NCBI GenBank assembly: GCA_965213595.1
Contig: CBDBZO010000006.1
Coordinates: 1,860,001-1,924,000 of the forward strand
Length of the DNA stretch: 64,000 bases
Direction: 5' to 3'
Origin: JBCCFC01 sp965213595
GTDB taxonomy: Bacteria > Chloroflexota > Anaerolineae > Caldilineales > Caldilineaceae
Shown here: positions 8,309 to 20,153 of the stretch, one piece after another
How positions within the stretch are numbered: position 1 is the stretch's first letter
Layout: each line of letters starts with the position of its first letter
Position numbers and translations under genes: made by a program
Notes under the pieces: model-generated
The model's input: the letters and a program-made list of their open reading frames with translations, nothing else
The model's database searches: none
What the model was told of the DNA's origin: nothing

Positions 8309-8710
8309 ATGATGACAATAGAAACGAGTACGCAAAACAAAGCCAATCGAATCTACCGCGCGGCGACGGCCGAAGAACAGGTGCGTCACGAGCAGATTCG
8401 GGCGGAGATTGAGGCGGAGTTGCCTGAGCTTGAGCAGCGTGGCAAAGAGAAATTGGCCGAGGCGATTAGCGGGATAGAATGCACCGATGACGCGTTCACC
8501 TCACGCCGAGGCCGATCCGCGTTCTTCCGCATATTTCCGCGTCCCACTTTCTTCTGGAATTTCCACCGGCTTCGCCTCCTCCAGCGCGCCAAATGCGCGC
8601 AGCCCCGGCGACAGCCACCCCGTCGCCGCGACCACGATCAGCGTGCCAATCCCGCCGCTGACGACGGAGAAGACCGGCCCAAAAATCTGCGCCACCACGC
8701 CCGATTCTAG
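8309..8710 (+). pseudogene. Truncated small ORF whose 3' half runs antisense into the MFS gene
   Basis: The ATG at 8309 opens a frame whose first ~55 residues look like a genuine acidic small protein (QNKANRIYRAATAEEQVRHE, then ELEQRGKEKLAEAISG). From about 8480 the frame lies antisense to the end of the MFS transporter and becomes compositionally odd (Pro/Arg-rich). I read it as the 5' remainder of another small, possibly toxin-antitoxin-type gene truncated by rearrangement. It may not be translated. Confidence 0.35.
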
Positions 8711-9847
8711 CCCGCCCAGCTCGTTGGACGCGCCCACGAAAACGCTTGTCACGGCGGAGACGCGACCGCGCATTTCGTCCGGCGTGAGCAGCTGCTGCAG
8801 CGTCTGCCGAATCACCATGCTGACGTTGTCGAAGGCTCCGGTGAGGAAGAGCATGGCCAGCGAGAGCCAGAACGAGCGCGACACCCCAAAGATAATCGTC
8901 GCCACGCCAAAGCCCGCCACGCAAATGAGCAGCGTGCGCCCGGCGCGCTGCATCGGCGGCAGGTAGACCATCGAAATCGCCATGCAGAAGGCGCCCACCG
9001 CCGGGGCCGCACGCAGCCAGCCAAAGCCCGTCGCGCCCACGTCCAGAATGTCCGTCGCGTAGATCGGCAGCAGGTAGACGGCCCCGCCCAGCAGCACGGC
9101 GAACAAATCCAGCGTGATCATGGTGAGAATGATTTTGGCGTCCCACACAAAGCTAATCCCCGCCACCAGCGTGCGCAGCGAGGCCGCGCCGACGGGCTTG
9201 GTCGCCGGCTGAAAGCGCAGGCGCGCCAGCATAATGGCGAAGAGCAGCGACGAAACGGCGGTGATGACGTAGGCGATTGGCACACTCAGTGCGATAACAA
9301 AGCCGCCGATGGCTGGCCCCGCTACCCCCGCAATCTGCATCAAGCTGGTGTTCCACGTCACGGCGTTGGGGAAAACGTCCTTGGGCACAAGCTGCGGCAA
9401 GAGCGCCACGCGCGCCGGTCGCCCAATCATCACGGCGGTGGCGTCGAGGGCAAGCAGCGCGTACATCCAGGCGGTGGAGCCTTCTTGATACGAGAGCACG
9501 GCCAGGCTCAGCGAGGTGAGGGTCATCGTGAGCAGGCTGATCATGACCAGGCGCGGTCGATTGAAGCGGTCGGCGAGGTAGCCAGCGGGCAGCGCCAGCA
9601 GCATGGTCGGCAGCGCCTGCGCCAGGCCGACGAGCCCCAGCGAGAGCGCCTCGCCCGTGCGCTGGTACATCTCCCAGCCAATGGCGACGCTCTGAATGCG
9701 CGTGCCCAGCATCGCGATAAACCAGCCGATCACATAGAAGCGGTAGTCGGGCACGCGAAAGGCGGCGTAGGGGTCGCGCTTGGGCGAGGGCGGCTCGGCG
9801 GCGCTGGGCGAGGGGGGATCGGCGGGCGGCGTGGATCGGGTACGCAT
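8501..9847 (-). CDS. MFS transporter, EntS-like exporter family
   Basis: This 448-residue membrane protein has about 12 hydrophobic segments. It opens after a Pro/Ser-rich cytosolic lead, then YRFYVIGWFIAMLGTRIQ, AIGWEMYQRTGEALSLG, and the MFS loop motif LADRFNRPRLVMIS. This arrangement is seen in EntS/MFS_3 exporters of siderophores and drugs. I chose the ATG at 9845-9847 because the longer open frame upstream (to 10180) is low-quality sequence inside an inverted-repeat element. No regulator or siderophore genes flank it; the substrate is unknown. Confidence 0.8.
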   Translation of the reverse strand: MRTRSTPPADPPSPSAAEPPSPKRDPYAAFRVPDYRFYVIGWFIAMLGTRIQSVAIGWEMYQRTGEALSLGLVGLAQALPTMLLALPAGYLADRFNRPRLVMISLLTMTLTSLSLAVLSYQEGSTAWMYALLALDATAVMIGRPARVALLPQLVPKDVFPNAVTWNTSLMQIAGVAGPAIGGFVIALSVPIAYVITAVSSLLFAIMLARLRFQPATKPVGAASLRTLVAGISFVWDAKIILTMITLDLFAVLLGGAVYLLPIYATDILDVGATGFGWLRAAPAVGAFCMAISMVYLPPMQRAGRTLLICVAGFGVATIIFGVSRSFWLSLAMLFLTGAFDNVSMVIRQTLQQLLTPDEMRGRVSAVTSVFVGASNELGGLESGVVAQIFGPVFSVVSGGIGTLIVVAATGWLSPGLRAFGALEEAKPVEIPEESGTRKYAEERGSASA

Positions 9848-10266
9848 AAGCGACGGAAACGCTCCGGTGGCGCGCCGCTGCGGTTGGCAAGCAGCGGCGC
9901 TCAAGGGTGACAGACCGCATAGTGTACCGCGCTCTGCGGCAGGGCACAACTGTTCGCCAAGGCAAGCAGCAATTCCAAATTTGGACCGTTTGCTGCCTAG
10001 TTGAAGAGAGTTTCGCCGCAGATCGCGCGGATTTTTGTCTCTGACTCCGCGCAAATCTGCGCAATCCGCGGCGAAAAATTCTTCTGGTAAGTTAAATTTG
10101 GAATTGCTGCAAGGCAAGGGTGCATTCTGGCTTGGGGGCGAAGTGTTATTTCGAGCGAGCTCACCCCAGAAGGTTGGCATATATCATCGGCTTTTGGCAG
10201 CGCGCATAACAACTCAATCAAAAAGCGTGTCGTTGTTCAAGTCAGTGCGCTTTTTACGACTGCGGC
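9848..10266. repeat. 419-bp gap holding nested inverted repeats
   Basis: The outer arms GCAGCAATTCCAAATTTGGA (9966-9985) and TAAATTTGGAATTGCTGC (10093-10110) enclose a second pair: TTTCGCCGCAGATCGCGCGG (10011-10030) against the complement of AAATCTGCGCAATCCGCGGC (10053-10072). The outer arm recurs in the element at 26366-26540. I see no gene here. Confidence 0.75.
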
Positions 10267-12183
10267 TCAATAGCCCAACTGCATCGTCGCCTCGTGCAGG
10301 CTATCCGGGCTGCCGACGAGCGTGAGTTCATCCTTTAGGTAAATCTGCGTGTGGCCCGCGGGCAGCAGCGACTGGCCGTCGCGGCGCACGCCCAGGATGA
10401 GCACGTCCAGCGGCAGGCGCAGATCGCGCACGTAGATGCCGTTGACGTGGGGATTGGTAACCGTGCGCTGGACAATCTCGAAGTCGCTGGCCTCGCGATG
10501 CATCACGAGCGCCGTTGACTGCGGGGCGACGACGGCCTGCGTCATCAGGTTGATCATGGCCGAGGCGGGGTTGACGACGAACGCACCGGCGTAGTCGAAA
10601 TCGTCAGCGGTGGTGCTGTCCGCCGGGCGCACCACGAGGCGCTCAATGCCAAAGCGCTCGCGGGCGAAATCGATGGCGCGCAGATTGTCGGCGTCGCTGG
10701 CGAGCAGGGCAATCACGGCGTCGGTGTCCTCGGTAATCAGACTGCGCAGCGTCTCCTCGTTCACGGCCTCGACGTGGCGCTCGTCCACATCCTCCGCCGC
10801 CAAATCGGCCACGTGCTTGGCGTCCGTATCCGCCATGATCACCGACCAGCCCTGTGCCTGCAGCTGTCGCGCCAGGGCCAGCGACTGCCGCTCCACGCCC
10901 AGGATCACGGCGTCGCGCTGCTCGCGCTTGTCGCCGCTCGGAATGTTGGCCTCGCCCGATCGCTTGAGCGCCTCCTTGAGCAGCATCGGCCCAAAAATTT
11001 CGTTTAGCACGATGACGGAGATAATGAGCGTGGAAAAGCCTGCGCCCAGCACCGGGAACTGCACGGAAACCTGGCGTGCCAGCCCCAGCGCAATCCCTGC
11101 CTGCGTAATCAATGCCATCCAGGCCAGGCTGCGAAAGGTTTTGGATTCACCGGCCAGCGTTGCGCCGATCCGCGTACCCAGCCAGATGCCGCCCATGCGA
11201 ATAAAAAAGAGCAGCGCGGCAAAGGGCAAAGTCGCCAGCAGAATGTCGAGCTTGAGCGAGATGCCAGTTAGCGTGAAAAAGGCGACGTAAACGACGGGTC
11301 CGACATCGTGCAGCAGCTCTTCAAACTCATCGCGGTGGGGGGTGAAGTTGGTGATCATAAAGCCAGCGATGAGACATATCAGCAGCGGTTCAATGTAGAC
11401 TTCGTAGCCAACCAGGTCGGGCGTAAAAATTTTGACCTGATCCGAGAGGAAATAGACGCCGTAGCCAATCAGCAAAACCATGCCAATTTTGAAGGGCGCG
11501 CTCATGCGCTGGGCGAGCACAATCTGCAGCAGCTTGCCCACCAGGTAGCCAATGGCCACGGCCAACACCAAATCGATGGTCAACTGAAGGACAAACGCGA
11601 GGCTGAAGCCTTCGTTGGTCAGCAGCACGCTGGCCAGCGAAGTGGTGATGGCGAAGAGCACGATAATCAGCACGTCCATGAAGACGGTCACGCTGAGGGC
11701 CGTGCGCGTGAAGGGGCCGGCGGCGCGCACCTCCTTGATCACCGCAATGGTCGACGGCGGCGAGAGCGCCAGCAGCACCACGCCCCCCAGCAGCGCCACG
11801 GCCAGCCGCTCGACGACGGGCCGCCCGGCGGTGAACGAGAGAAAGTTGGTCAGGATAAAAATGGCCGTGCCGCCGAGGATCACGCCGACGACGCTAATGC
11901 CAATCGAGCTGAAGACGATGCTGCGGATGCGCTGCCGCAGCTCTTTGATAAACAGTTCGCTGCCCGCCACAAACGCGATTATAGCCAGCGAAAGCTGCTC
12001 GACAAAGCGCAGGTGGGTAACCGATTCGCCGGGCAGAAAATCAAGTAGAAAGGGGCCGACGAGCGCCCCCGCAAACAGGTAGCCGGTGATGTAGGGCAGA
12101 CCGATGCGCGTAAAGAATTTGCCAATGTAAAACGAGGCACAGGCGACGACCACGAATTCGACAAAGAAGATAAATGTTTGCAT
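10267..12183 (-). CDS. CPA2 monovalent cation:proton antiporter with TrkA-N domain (Kef-type)
   Basis: The 638-residue protein has an N-terminal Na+/H+ exchanger domain of about 12 membrane segments (residues ~1-390; GLPYITGYLFAGALVGP is the diagnostic segment). A cytosolic Rossmann RCK/TrkA-N domain follows (ILGVERQSLALARQLQ, about 420-540), then a TrkA-C-like end (LPLDVLILGVRRDGQSLLPA). It is expected to exchange K+ or Na+ for H+ under ligand control. I start at the ATG at 12181-12183, immediately before the first membrane helix; the ATG at 12276 would add 31 polar residues of unlikely character. Confidence 0.85.
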   Translation of the reverse strand: MQTFIFFVEFVVVACASFYIGKFFTRIGLPYITGYLFAGALVGPFLLDFLPGESVTHLRFVEQLSLAIIAFVAGSELFIKELRQRIRSIVFSSIGISVVGVILGGTAIFILTNFLSFTAGRPVVERLAVALLGGVVLLALSPPSTIAVIKEVRAAGPFTRTALSVTVFMDVLIIVLFAITTSLASVLLTNEGFSLAFVLQLTIDLVLAVAIGYLVGKLLQIVLAQRMSAPFKIGMVLLIGYGVYFLSDQVKIFTPDLVGYEVYIEPLLICLIAGFMITNFTPHRDEFEELLHDVGPVVYVAFFTLTGISLKLDILLATLPFAALLFFIRMGGIWLGTRIGATLAGESKTFRSLAWMALITQAGIALGLARQVSVQFPVLGAGFSTLIISVIVLNEIFGPMLLKEALKRSGEANIPSGDKREQRDAVILGVERQSLALARQLQAQGWSVIMADTDAKHVADLAAEDVDERHVEAVNEETLRSLITEDTDAVIALLASDADNLRAIDFARERFGIERLVVRPADSTTADDFDYAGAFVVNPASAMINLMTQAVVAPQSTALVMHREASDFEIVQRTVTNPHVNGIYVRDLRLPLDVLILGVRRDGQSLLPAGHTQIYLKDELTLVGSPDSLHEATMQLGY

Positions 12184-12314
12184 CCAGCCGATTCTTTCCG
12201 TAGCTGATGATGGTTGAATGGATGGGCGACGAGTCGTTGTTGTCGCATCGTTTTTTGCCCGCCCCCAGTTGAACATAAGCGTGCTGGTAAATCTGTAAGC
12301 TCGTGCGGCTGCTT

Positions 12315-12457
12315 AGCTGTCAGCGGATTTGGAGAACGGATTGAACGGAATAGGTTGCGTCCATCCAATCCGTATTTGACTTAGTAAAGGTATAGGCAAA
12401 TTAGCGGATTGCTGGCTGGCCCTCCGCTCAATCCGTTCCAATAATCCGTTGACAGCT
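12315..12457. repeat. Inverted-repeat element, family A, copy 1
   Basis: Arms AGCTGTCAGCGGATTTGGAG and its imperfect complement (ending TCCGTTGACAGCT) bound a 143-bp element. A second copy with the same arms but a different centre lies at 21386-21523. Both end within about ten bases of the stop codon of a minus-strand gene. The size and paired arms suggest a MITE or extragenic palindrome. Confidence 0.85.
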
Positions 12458-13723
12458 TCACCCCGCCTGCTCCAACGCCTGCGCCACATCAGCGACCAGC
12501 TCCTCCGTGTCCTCAATCCCACAGCACAATCTCACCAGCTCGTCCTTGATCCCCAGCGACTCGCGCTGCACCGGCGCAAGATCGTGATACCCCATCACCG
12601 CCAGCGGGCTGACCATGCTCTCGACGCCGCCCAGGCTTGGCCCAATCGACGGAATTTGCAGCGCGTCGATAAAGCGGTGGGCGCGCTGCTTGGCTTCTTC
12701 TCCCTCGCCATGCAGTTCAAAGCTGACCACGCCGCCAAAGCCCCGCATTGTGCGCGTGGCGACTTTGTGATCCGGGTGATTTTTCAGCGCGGGATACCAA
12801 ACCTGGCGCACGGCCTGGTGTTCGCTTAAGAAGCGGGCGACGGCCTCGCCGTTGGCGTTGTGCTGCCGCATCCGCAGCGCCAGCGTTTTGGCCCCGCGCA
12901 GGATTAGATACGCCTGGTGCGGATCGACGATGGAGCCGAACAAGCTGTGGGCCTGGCGCAGACGGGTCGTCACGTCAAACGAGCCGATGATCGCGCCGGC
13001 CAGCAAATCGTTGTGCCCCGCCAGGTATTTGGTCACGCTCTGGATCACAATATCGACGCCGTGCTCGAGCGGGCGCAGGTTGACGGGCGTAGCGAAGGTG
13101 GCGTCGATGGCGGTGAGCAGCTTGTGCCGCTGGGCGATGTCGACGAACTGGGCAAAATCTACGCAGCGCAGAAAGGGGTTGGTCGGCGATTCGGTGAAAA
13201 TCAGCTTGGTGTTGGGCTGGATGGCGGCCTCCAGCGCGCCGTAGTCACTCGCCATCTCGTCGAAGGGGACGACGGTGCAGTCGATGCCGCGCTTGGGTAG
13301 AAATTGGGTGCAGAGTTCGAGCGTGCTGCGGTAGCAGTCGCCGCTGAGCACGAGGTGATCGCCCGCTTGGAGCAGGATCAGCAGCGTCATCGCTACGGCG
13401 CTCATGCCGCTGCCCACGAGGATCGCGTCCTGGCCGCCTTCGAGCGCGGCCAGCTTCGCCTCGGCGGCACGCAGCGTTGGGTTGCCGTAGCGGCCGTACT
13501 CCTCGCGCTCGATCACCTCCCAGAACATGCGCTCCTCGAAAAATTCTTCCAGCGCTGCACACGATTCAAAGGTGTAGACCGCCGTCTGCGTAATGGGCAC
13601 GGTGAGGCTGTGGTGCGAGCGAAAGCGCGCCTCGCCCGCGTGGACGGCTTCGGTGGCGAGGGGCAGGACGTGGCGGTCGGGTGGCGTGCCGTTGGGGTAG
13701 GGGGTGGGTTGAGCGTTGGGCAT
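12458..13723 (-). CDS. Cys/Met metabolism PLP-dependent enzyme (cystathionine gamma-synthase / gamma-lyase family)
   Basis: The 421-residue protein has the fold-type I trans-sulfuration pattern: YGRYGNPTLRAAEAKLAALE (residues ~75-95), SGMSAVAMTLLILL, then FTESPTNPFLR, and the PLP-lysine motif IQSVTKYLAGHNDLLAGA. The C-terminus (GGVESMVSPLAVMGYHDLAP) matches MetB/MetC/methionine gamma-lyase enzymes. Start taken at the ATG 13721-13723; the longer frame upstream is unusual. It likely acts in methionine/cysteine interconversion, but the exact reaction cannot be told from sequence alone. The repeat cluster upstream could bear on its regulation. Confidence 0.85.
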   Translation of the reverse strand: MPNAQPTPYPNGTPPDRHVLPLATEAVHAGEARFRSHHSLTVPITQTAVYTFESCAALEEFFEERMFWEVIEREEYGRYGNPTLRAAEAKLAALEGGQDAILVGSGMSAVAMTLLILLQAGDHLVLSGDCYRSTLELCTQFLPKRGIDCTVVPFDEMASDYGALEAAIQPNTKLIFTESPTNPFLRCVDFAQFVDIAQRHKLLTAIDATFATPVNLRPLEHGVDIVIQSVTKYLAGHNDLLAGAIIGSFDVTTRLRQAHSLFGSIVDPHQAYLILRGAKTLALRMRQHNANGEAVARFLSEHQAVRQVWYPALKNHPDHKVATRTMRGFGGVVSFELHGEGEEAKQRAHRFIDALQIPSIGPSLGGVESMVSPLAVMGYHDLAPVQRESLGIKDELVRLCCGIEDTEELVADVAQALEQAG

Positions 13724-14087
13724 GGGTGCGAGTCTCACGGGTTGCGGTAAATTGGTTGGCTGATTGTAGCCTCGATTGGGTGAAAAGAAAATTTGTTGCG
13801 AGTGCACTGCACGGTGTCTGTCAAGCAAGCGAGCCATCATCGCGAGTGCGCTGCACGGCGTCCGTCAAGCAAGCAGGCGAGCCGTTGCCCACGCCGTGCG
13901 TTGCACTTGCGATCCGACAAGATTGCATTGGGTGGATCGTGAGTGCAATGCACGACGCGCCATCCCAGAGGTAACGCAATTCCACCTTGCGCCGTGCAGC
14001 GCACTCGACCTTCATCACTTGTCAGCTGCCCAAAATCTGGAAGCGCCAAAGCGTGATTGTACCCACTGTCGATTCCCCGGCGGGCTG
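13724..14087. repeat. Intergenic repeat cluster: five ~20-bp palindrome-like units
   Basis: This gap holds five related units built on GAGTGCRCTGCACGG: direct copies at 13798-13815, 13841-13860 and 13938-13959, and inverted copies at 13890-13912 and 13989-14008. A direct repeat (TCYGTCAAGCAAGC) separates the first two. The units lie between the divergent PLP-enzyme and pdh operons and could be operator sites or a repeat element. Confidence 0.7.
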
Positions 14088-14088
14088 T

Positions 14089-14097
14089 GCTATAATG
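14089..14097 (+). promoter_or_regulatory. Extended -10 promoter for the pdh operon
   Basis: TGCTATAAT contains a perfect TATAAT at 14092-14097 preceded by the TGn extension. No good -35 box is present at the usual spacing, which fits an extended -10 promoter. It lies 138 bases before pdhA. Confidence 0.6.
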
Positions 14098-14235
14098 CAG
14101 GGCAAACCCGTTGCAGTTCAGTTGCACGTTCCGAACGTTCCAGTTTGATCACCCCAGTGCGCTGGCTGCGTCGATCTACCTCCCGCCGAAACATCAAATC
14201 TAGCGGGAACCAATTATTCAGAGGAAGGAACTCCC

Positions 14236-15282
<1,047 letters not shown>

Positions 15283-15284
15283 AC

Positions 15285-15353
15285 AGAAGAAAGATTAAAA
15301 GATTAAAAATTAAAGACTGGGTACTTAATCTTTAATCTTCAATCTTTCCCAAG
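15285..15353. repeat. AT-rich inverted repeat between pdhA and pdhB
   Basis: The arm GAAAGATTAAAAGATTAAAA (about 15289) is opposed by CTTAATCTTTAATCTTCAATCTTTC (15326-15350). Each arm is itself a short tandem repeat. The hairpin lies inside the operon, just before the pdhB ribosome site (AAGGGGAT). Confidence 0.75.
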
Positions 15354-15363
15354 GGGATTTACG

Positions 15364-16362
15364 ATGCGAAAGACTACCTACATTCAGGTCATCAACGAGG
15401 CGATGAAAGAGGAGATGCGCCGCGATGAAGACGTTTTCCTCATGGGTGAGGACATTGGGCGCTACGGCGGGCTTTTCCGGGTGACGCGCAACTTGTTTGA
15501 GGAATTTGGCGAAAATCGCGTGCTCGATACGCCGATCAGCGAGCAGGGCTTTATGGGCATGGCCGTGGGCGCGGCAATGACGGGCATGCGGCCGATTGTC
15601 GAGCTGATGTACATGGACTTCTTCCTCGTCTGCGCCGACCAAATTTTTAATCAGGCGGCCAGGATGCGCTACATGAGCGGCGGCATCCACAGCGTGCCGC
15701 TGGTGATCCGCGGCCAGCAGGGCGGCGGCAAGAGCTACGGCTCGCAGCACAGCGCCGCCGTCGAGAGCGTCTTCGCCCAGTTTGCGGGCATCAAAGTCGC
15801 CGTGCCGTCGACGCCCTACGACGCCAAAGGCTTGCTCAAGGCCGCGATCCGCGACGACAACCCCGTGCTCTTCCTGGAGCACAAGATGCTCTACTTCACA
15901 CGCGGCGAAGTTCCCGATGTGGACGAGGATTACACCGTGCCCATCGGCAAGGCGGACATCAAGCGCGAGGGCACGGACATTACGATTGCGACGGTGAGCT
16001 ACTGCGTTTTGCAGGCGCTCGAAGCGGCGGCGGAACTGGAGGAAGAGCACGGCATCAGCGTCGAGGTTGTCGACCTGCGCTCGCTGGTGCCGCTGGATAC
16101 GGAGACCGTGCTCGAATCCGTCGCCAAGACGGGCCACCTGCTGGCGGTGCACGAATCGCAGGCAATGTGCGGCATTGGCGCGGAGCTGGTGGCGCGCGTC
16201 AACGAAGAAGCGCCCTACCTGCTGCGGCGACCGGCCCGCCGCCTTGGCATGGCCCCCGCCTCGATTCCCGTCAGCAAGCCGCTGGAGCAGGAATTGCTGC
16301 CGTGGAAGAAAAATATCAAGGCGGCGGTGCTGGAGACTTTGCGCGAGCGGAGCTTTGCGTAG
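15364..16362 (+). CDS. pdhB: Pyruvate dehydrogenase E1 component, beta subunit
   Basis: The 332-residue protein has the E1-beta pattern: TYIQVINEAMKEEMRRDEDV, MGEDIGRYGG, DTPISEQGFMGMAVGAAMTG, GGKSYGSQHSAAVES, and a transketolase C-terminal domain (ISVEVVDLRSLVPLDTETVL). It pairs with PdhA to form the thiamine-dependent decarboxylase heterotetramer. Length and order are normal for Gram-positive/Chloroflexota-type complexes. It is 82 bases downstream of pdhA, separated by a small hairpin. Confidence 0.92.
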   Translation: MRKTTYIQVINEAMKEEMRRDEDVFLMGEDIGRYGGLFRVTRNLFEEFGENRVLDTPISEQGFMGMAVGAAMTGMRPIVELMYMDFFLVCADQIFNQAARMRYMSGGIHSVPLVIRGQQGGGKSYGSQHSAAVESVFAQFAGIKVAVPSTPYDAKGLLKAAIRDDNPVLFLEHKMLYFTRGEVPDVDEDYTVPIGKADIKREGTDITIATVSYCVLQALEAAAELEEEHGISVEVVDLRSLVPLDTETVLESVAKTGHLLAVHESQAMCGIGAELVARVNEEAPYLLRRPARRLGMAPASIPVSKPLEQELLPWKKNIKAAVLETLRERSFA

Positions 16363-16379
16363 TGCGCGAGACTTTGCCC

Positions 16380-16548
16380 CAGGGCGGACAAAGTGAGAAC
16401 CCCTCCCCATCCCTCCCCAGCTTGGGGAGGGGGCTGCGACTGGATCAACGATGGATCGGCTTTTTCCTCGACTACGTGAAATGCAACAACTCAGTTAACG
16501 AGGGATCGGCCCCTCCCCTAGCCTGGGGGAGGCTGGGAGGGGGTGAAG
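16380..16548. repeat. GC-rich CCCTCCCC/GGGGAGGG palindromic repeats between pdhB and pdhC
   Basis: Two hairpins (CCCTCCCCAGCTTGGGGAGG near 16411, and CCCCTCCCCTAGCCTGGGGG near 16512) also oppose each other as outer arms. Related CCCTCCC palindromes occur near 33481, 37450, 43018, 48360 and 50060, the fourth of these inside carB. Confidence 0.75.
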
Positions 16549-16603
16549 CATTGCGAATACAAAAGAACGAATTCTACGAAACCGGACAAAAGCGGAGCAA
16601 CCC

Positions 16604-18730
<2,127 letters not shown>

Positions 18731-18825
18731 GACGTGAGGCGTAAGTATTTGATGCGTGAAGGGTAGTTGACGAACCCTCATGCATTAAATCCTCACGCCT
18801 CATCTATTTGGCATAACGCCGAGCG
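18731..18825. repeat. Inverted repeat after pdhC
   Basis: The arms ACGTGAGGCGTAAGTATTTG (18732-18751) and AAATCCTCACGCCTCAT (18786-18802) pair imperfectly; the inner part (GATGCGTGAAGGG against ACCCTCATGCATTA) continues the hairpin. It may act as a bidirectional terminator between convergent operons. Confidence 0.65.
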
Positions 18826-20055
18826 CTACAACCTCACCTCACACGACCGCACCGTCTCCGCCACTACGCGACCCCGTAAAATCACGTAGCGCTTGTCCAC
18901 CTGAAACTGAATCGCTTCGTGCCAGCTTGTCGCATCTAGCACGACGAGGTTGGCCGCGGCGCCGACGTGCAGCCCGTAATTCTCCAGGCCCAGCACCCGC
19001 GCGGGCGTCGAGGTCACCATCGGCAGCACGCGTTCCACCTCGCCATTCCACGCGAACTGACCGTTGTGCGCCATAAACTGGGCGACCTCCAACAGGTCAT
19101 TCCGGCCAAAAGGGTAAAACCAGTTGTCGATGTCGTCCTGCCCACAGGCGACGGGCACATCTGCGGCCAGCAGCTCGCGCACGCGGGTGAGCCCGCGCGG
19201 CCACGGCTGCTGCGAAGCATCGAAATCGGTGGCGATCAGCGAGACGTGGCTGTTGGAAAAAACCGTGATGCCCGCCTCTTTCACCAGCCCAATCACCTCC
19301 GCTGCGTAATCGTCTGGATAGGCCGCCAGCGCCGCACACTGCGTCGCCGCCACGCGGCCGTGCCAGCCGCGCGCAATCGTCTCCCGCGCTACCCCTTCGA
19401 GCGAGCGCGCTGCTGGGTCGAGCACGTCGTCGCAGACAAAGTGCAGGTCGCGGTCGAACTCGGCGGCGAGGTCGAAGCACATGGCGGTGTGTTGCGATTG
19501 CGCTGCCTCGTTCGGCTCGATCCACGGAATGCCGCCGACCACCTCCGCGCCCATCGCCAGCGCCCCGCGCATCAGCGACAGCGTGCGCTCGCCCGTGACG
19601 CCATCCTGTGGGAAGGCGACGACCTGCACCGTCATCAGCGGCGCGTACTTCTCGCGAATCCGCAGCAGCCCCTCCACCGCGCTCACGCTCGAATCCTCGT
19701 CCACATCGCCAAAGAGGCGAATCGCACAGGTGCCGTGCTGGATCGCCAAGCGCATCACCTCGTCGACGCGCTCGAAGACATTCTCCGCTGTGTACAACCG
19801 TTTGACGTGGCTCGCCGCCTCAAAGCGCGGCAATCTCTGCACCTCCTCGGGCAGAGTCGACAGCAGTCTGCGCCAGAAGGACTTGCAGGCGTGCAGCTGA
19901 CCGTTGACCAAGGCGGGGAGGACGAGCTTGCCCTCTAGATCGAGCTCACGCTCGGCGGTTGCGTCGAGGGTCGGCTCGATGGCGGCGATGATTTCATCGC
20001 GGATGGCGATATCGGCGGTCGTGCCGTCGAGCAGGCGGGCGTGGCGGAGGATCAT
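18826..20055 (-). CDS. Cytosine deaminase-like amidohydrolase
   Basis: The 409-residue protein begins MILRHARLLDGTTADIAIRD. CGQDDIDNWFYPFGRNDLLE near residue 300 is the strand-8 Asp region characteristic of CodA-type deaminases. LVLPALVNGQLHACKSFW replaces the usual NxHxHxDK, so the first His of the metal pair reads Gln here (GQLHA). This gene and its neighbour at 20149 are tandem paralogues. CodA-like enzymes deaminate cytosine, isoguanine or related heterocycles. The alternate ATG at 20103 lies inside an inverted repeat and is less likely. The substrate is unknown. Confidence 0.75.
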   Translation of the reverse strand: MILRHARLLDGTTADIAIRDEIIAAIEPTLDATAERELDLEGKLVLPALVNGQLHACKSFWRRLLSTLPEEVQRLPRFEAASHVKRLYTAENVFERVDEVMRLAIQHGTCAIRLFGDVDEDSSVSAVEGLLRIREKYAPLMTVQVVAFPQDGVTGERTLSLMRGALAMGAEVVGGIPWIEPNEAAQSQHTAMCFDLAAEFDRDLHFVCDDVLDPAARSLEGVARETIARGWHGRVAATQCAALAAYPDDYAAEVIGLVKEAGITVFSNSHVSLIATDFDASQQPWPRGLTRVRELLAADVPVACGQDDIDNWFYPFGRNDLLEVAQFMAHNGQFAWNGEVERVLPMVTSTPARVLGLENYGLHVGAAANLVVLDATSWHEAIQFQVDKRYVILRGRVVAETVRSCEVRL

Positions 20056-20153
20056 GTAAGTCGAAGCGCTGCTTCGACCGGATGAAGTTACCTGATTTGA
20101 CATAGATTCAGAACCGGGTTGGGTACGAGCGCGAAGCAGCGCTTCGCATTACA
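20056..20153. repeat. Inverted-repeat element between two amidohydrolase genes
   Basis: GTAAGTCGAAGCGCTGCTTC near 20056 and GAAGCAGCGCTTCGCATTAC near 20133 are near-perfect complements, and each arm is itself a short palindrome (GAAGCGCTGCTTC). An inner ACCGG/CCGGGT pair continues the hairpin. The right arm reaches the stop codon of the upstream gene. Confidence 0.7.

Noticed and set aside
13798..14008. CRISPR-like or iteron-like array of ~20-bp units
   Set aside because: Units are in mixed orientation with irregular spacing and imperfect identity, so neither a CRISPR array nor an origin is supported.
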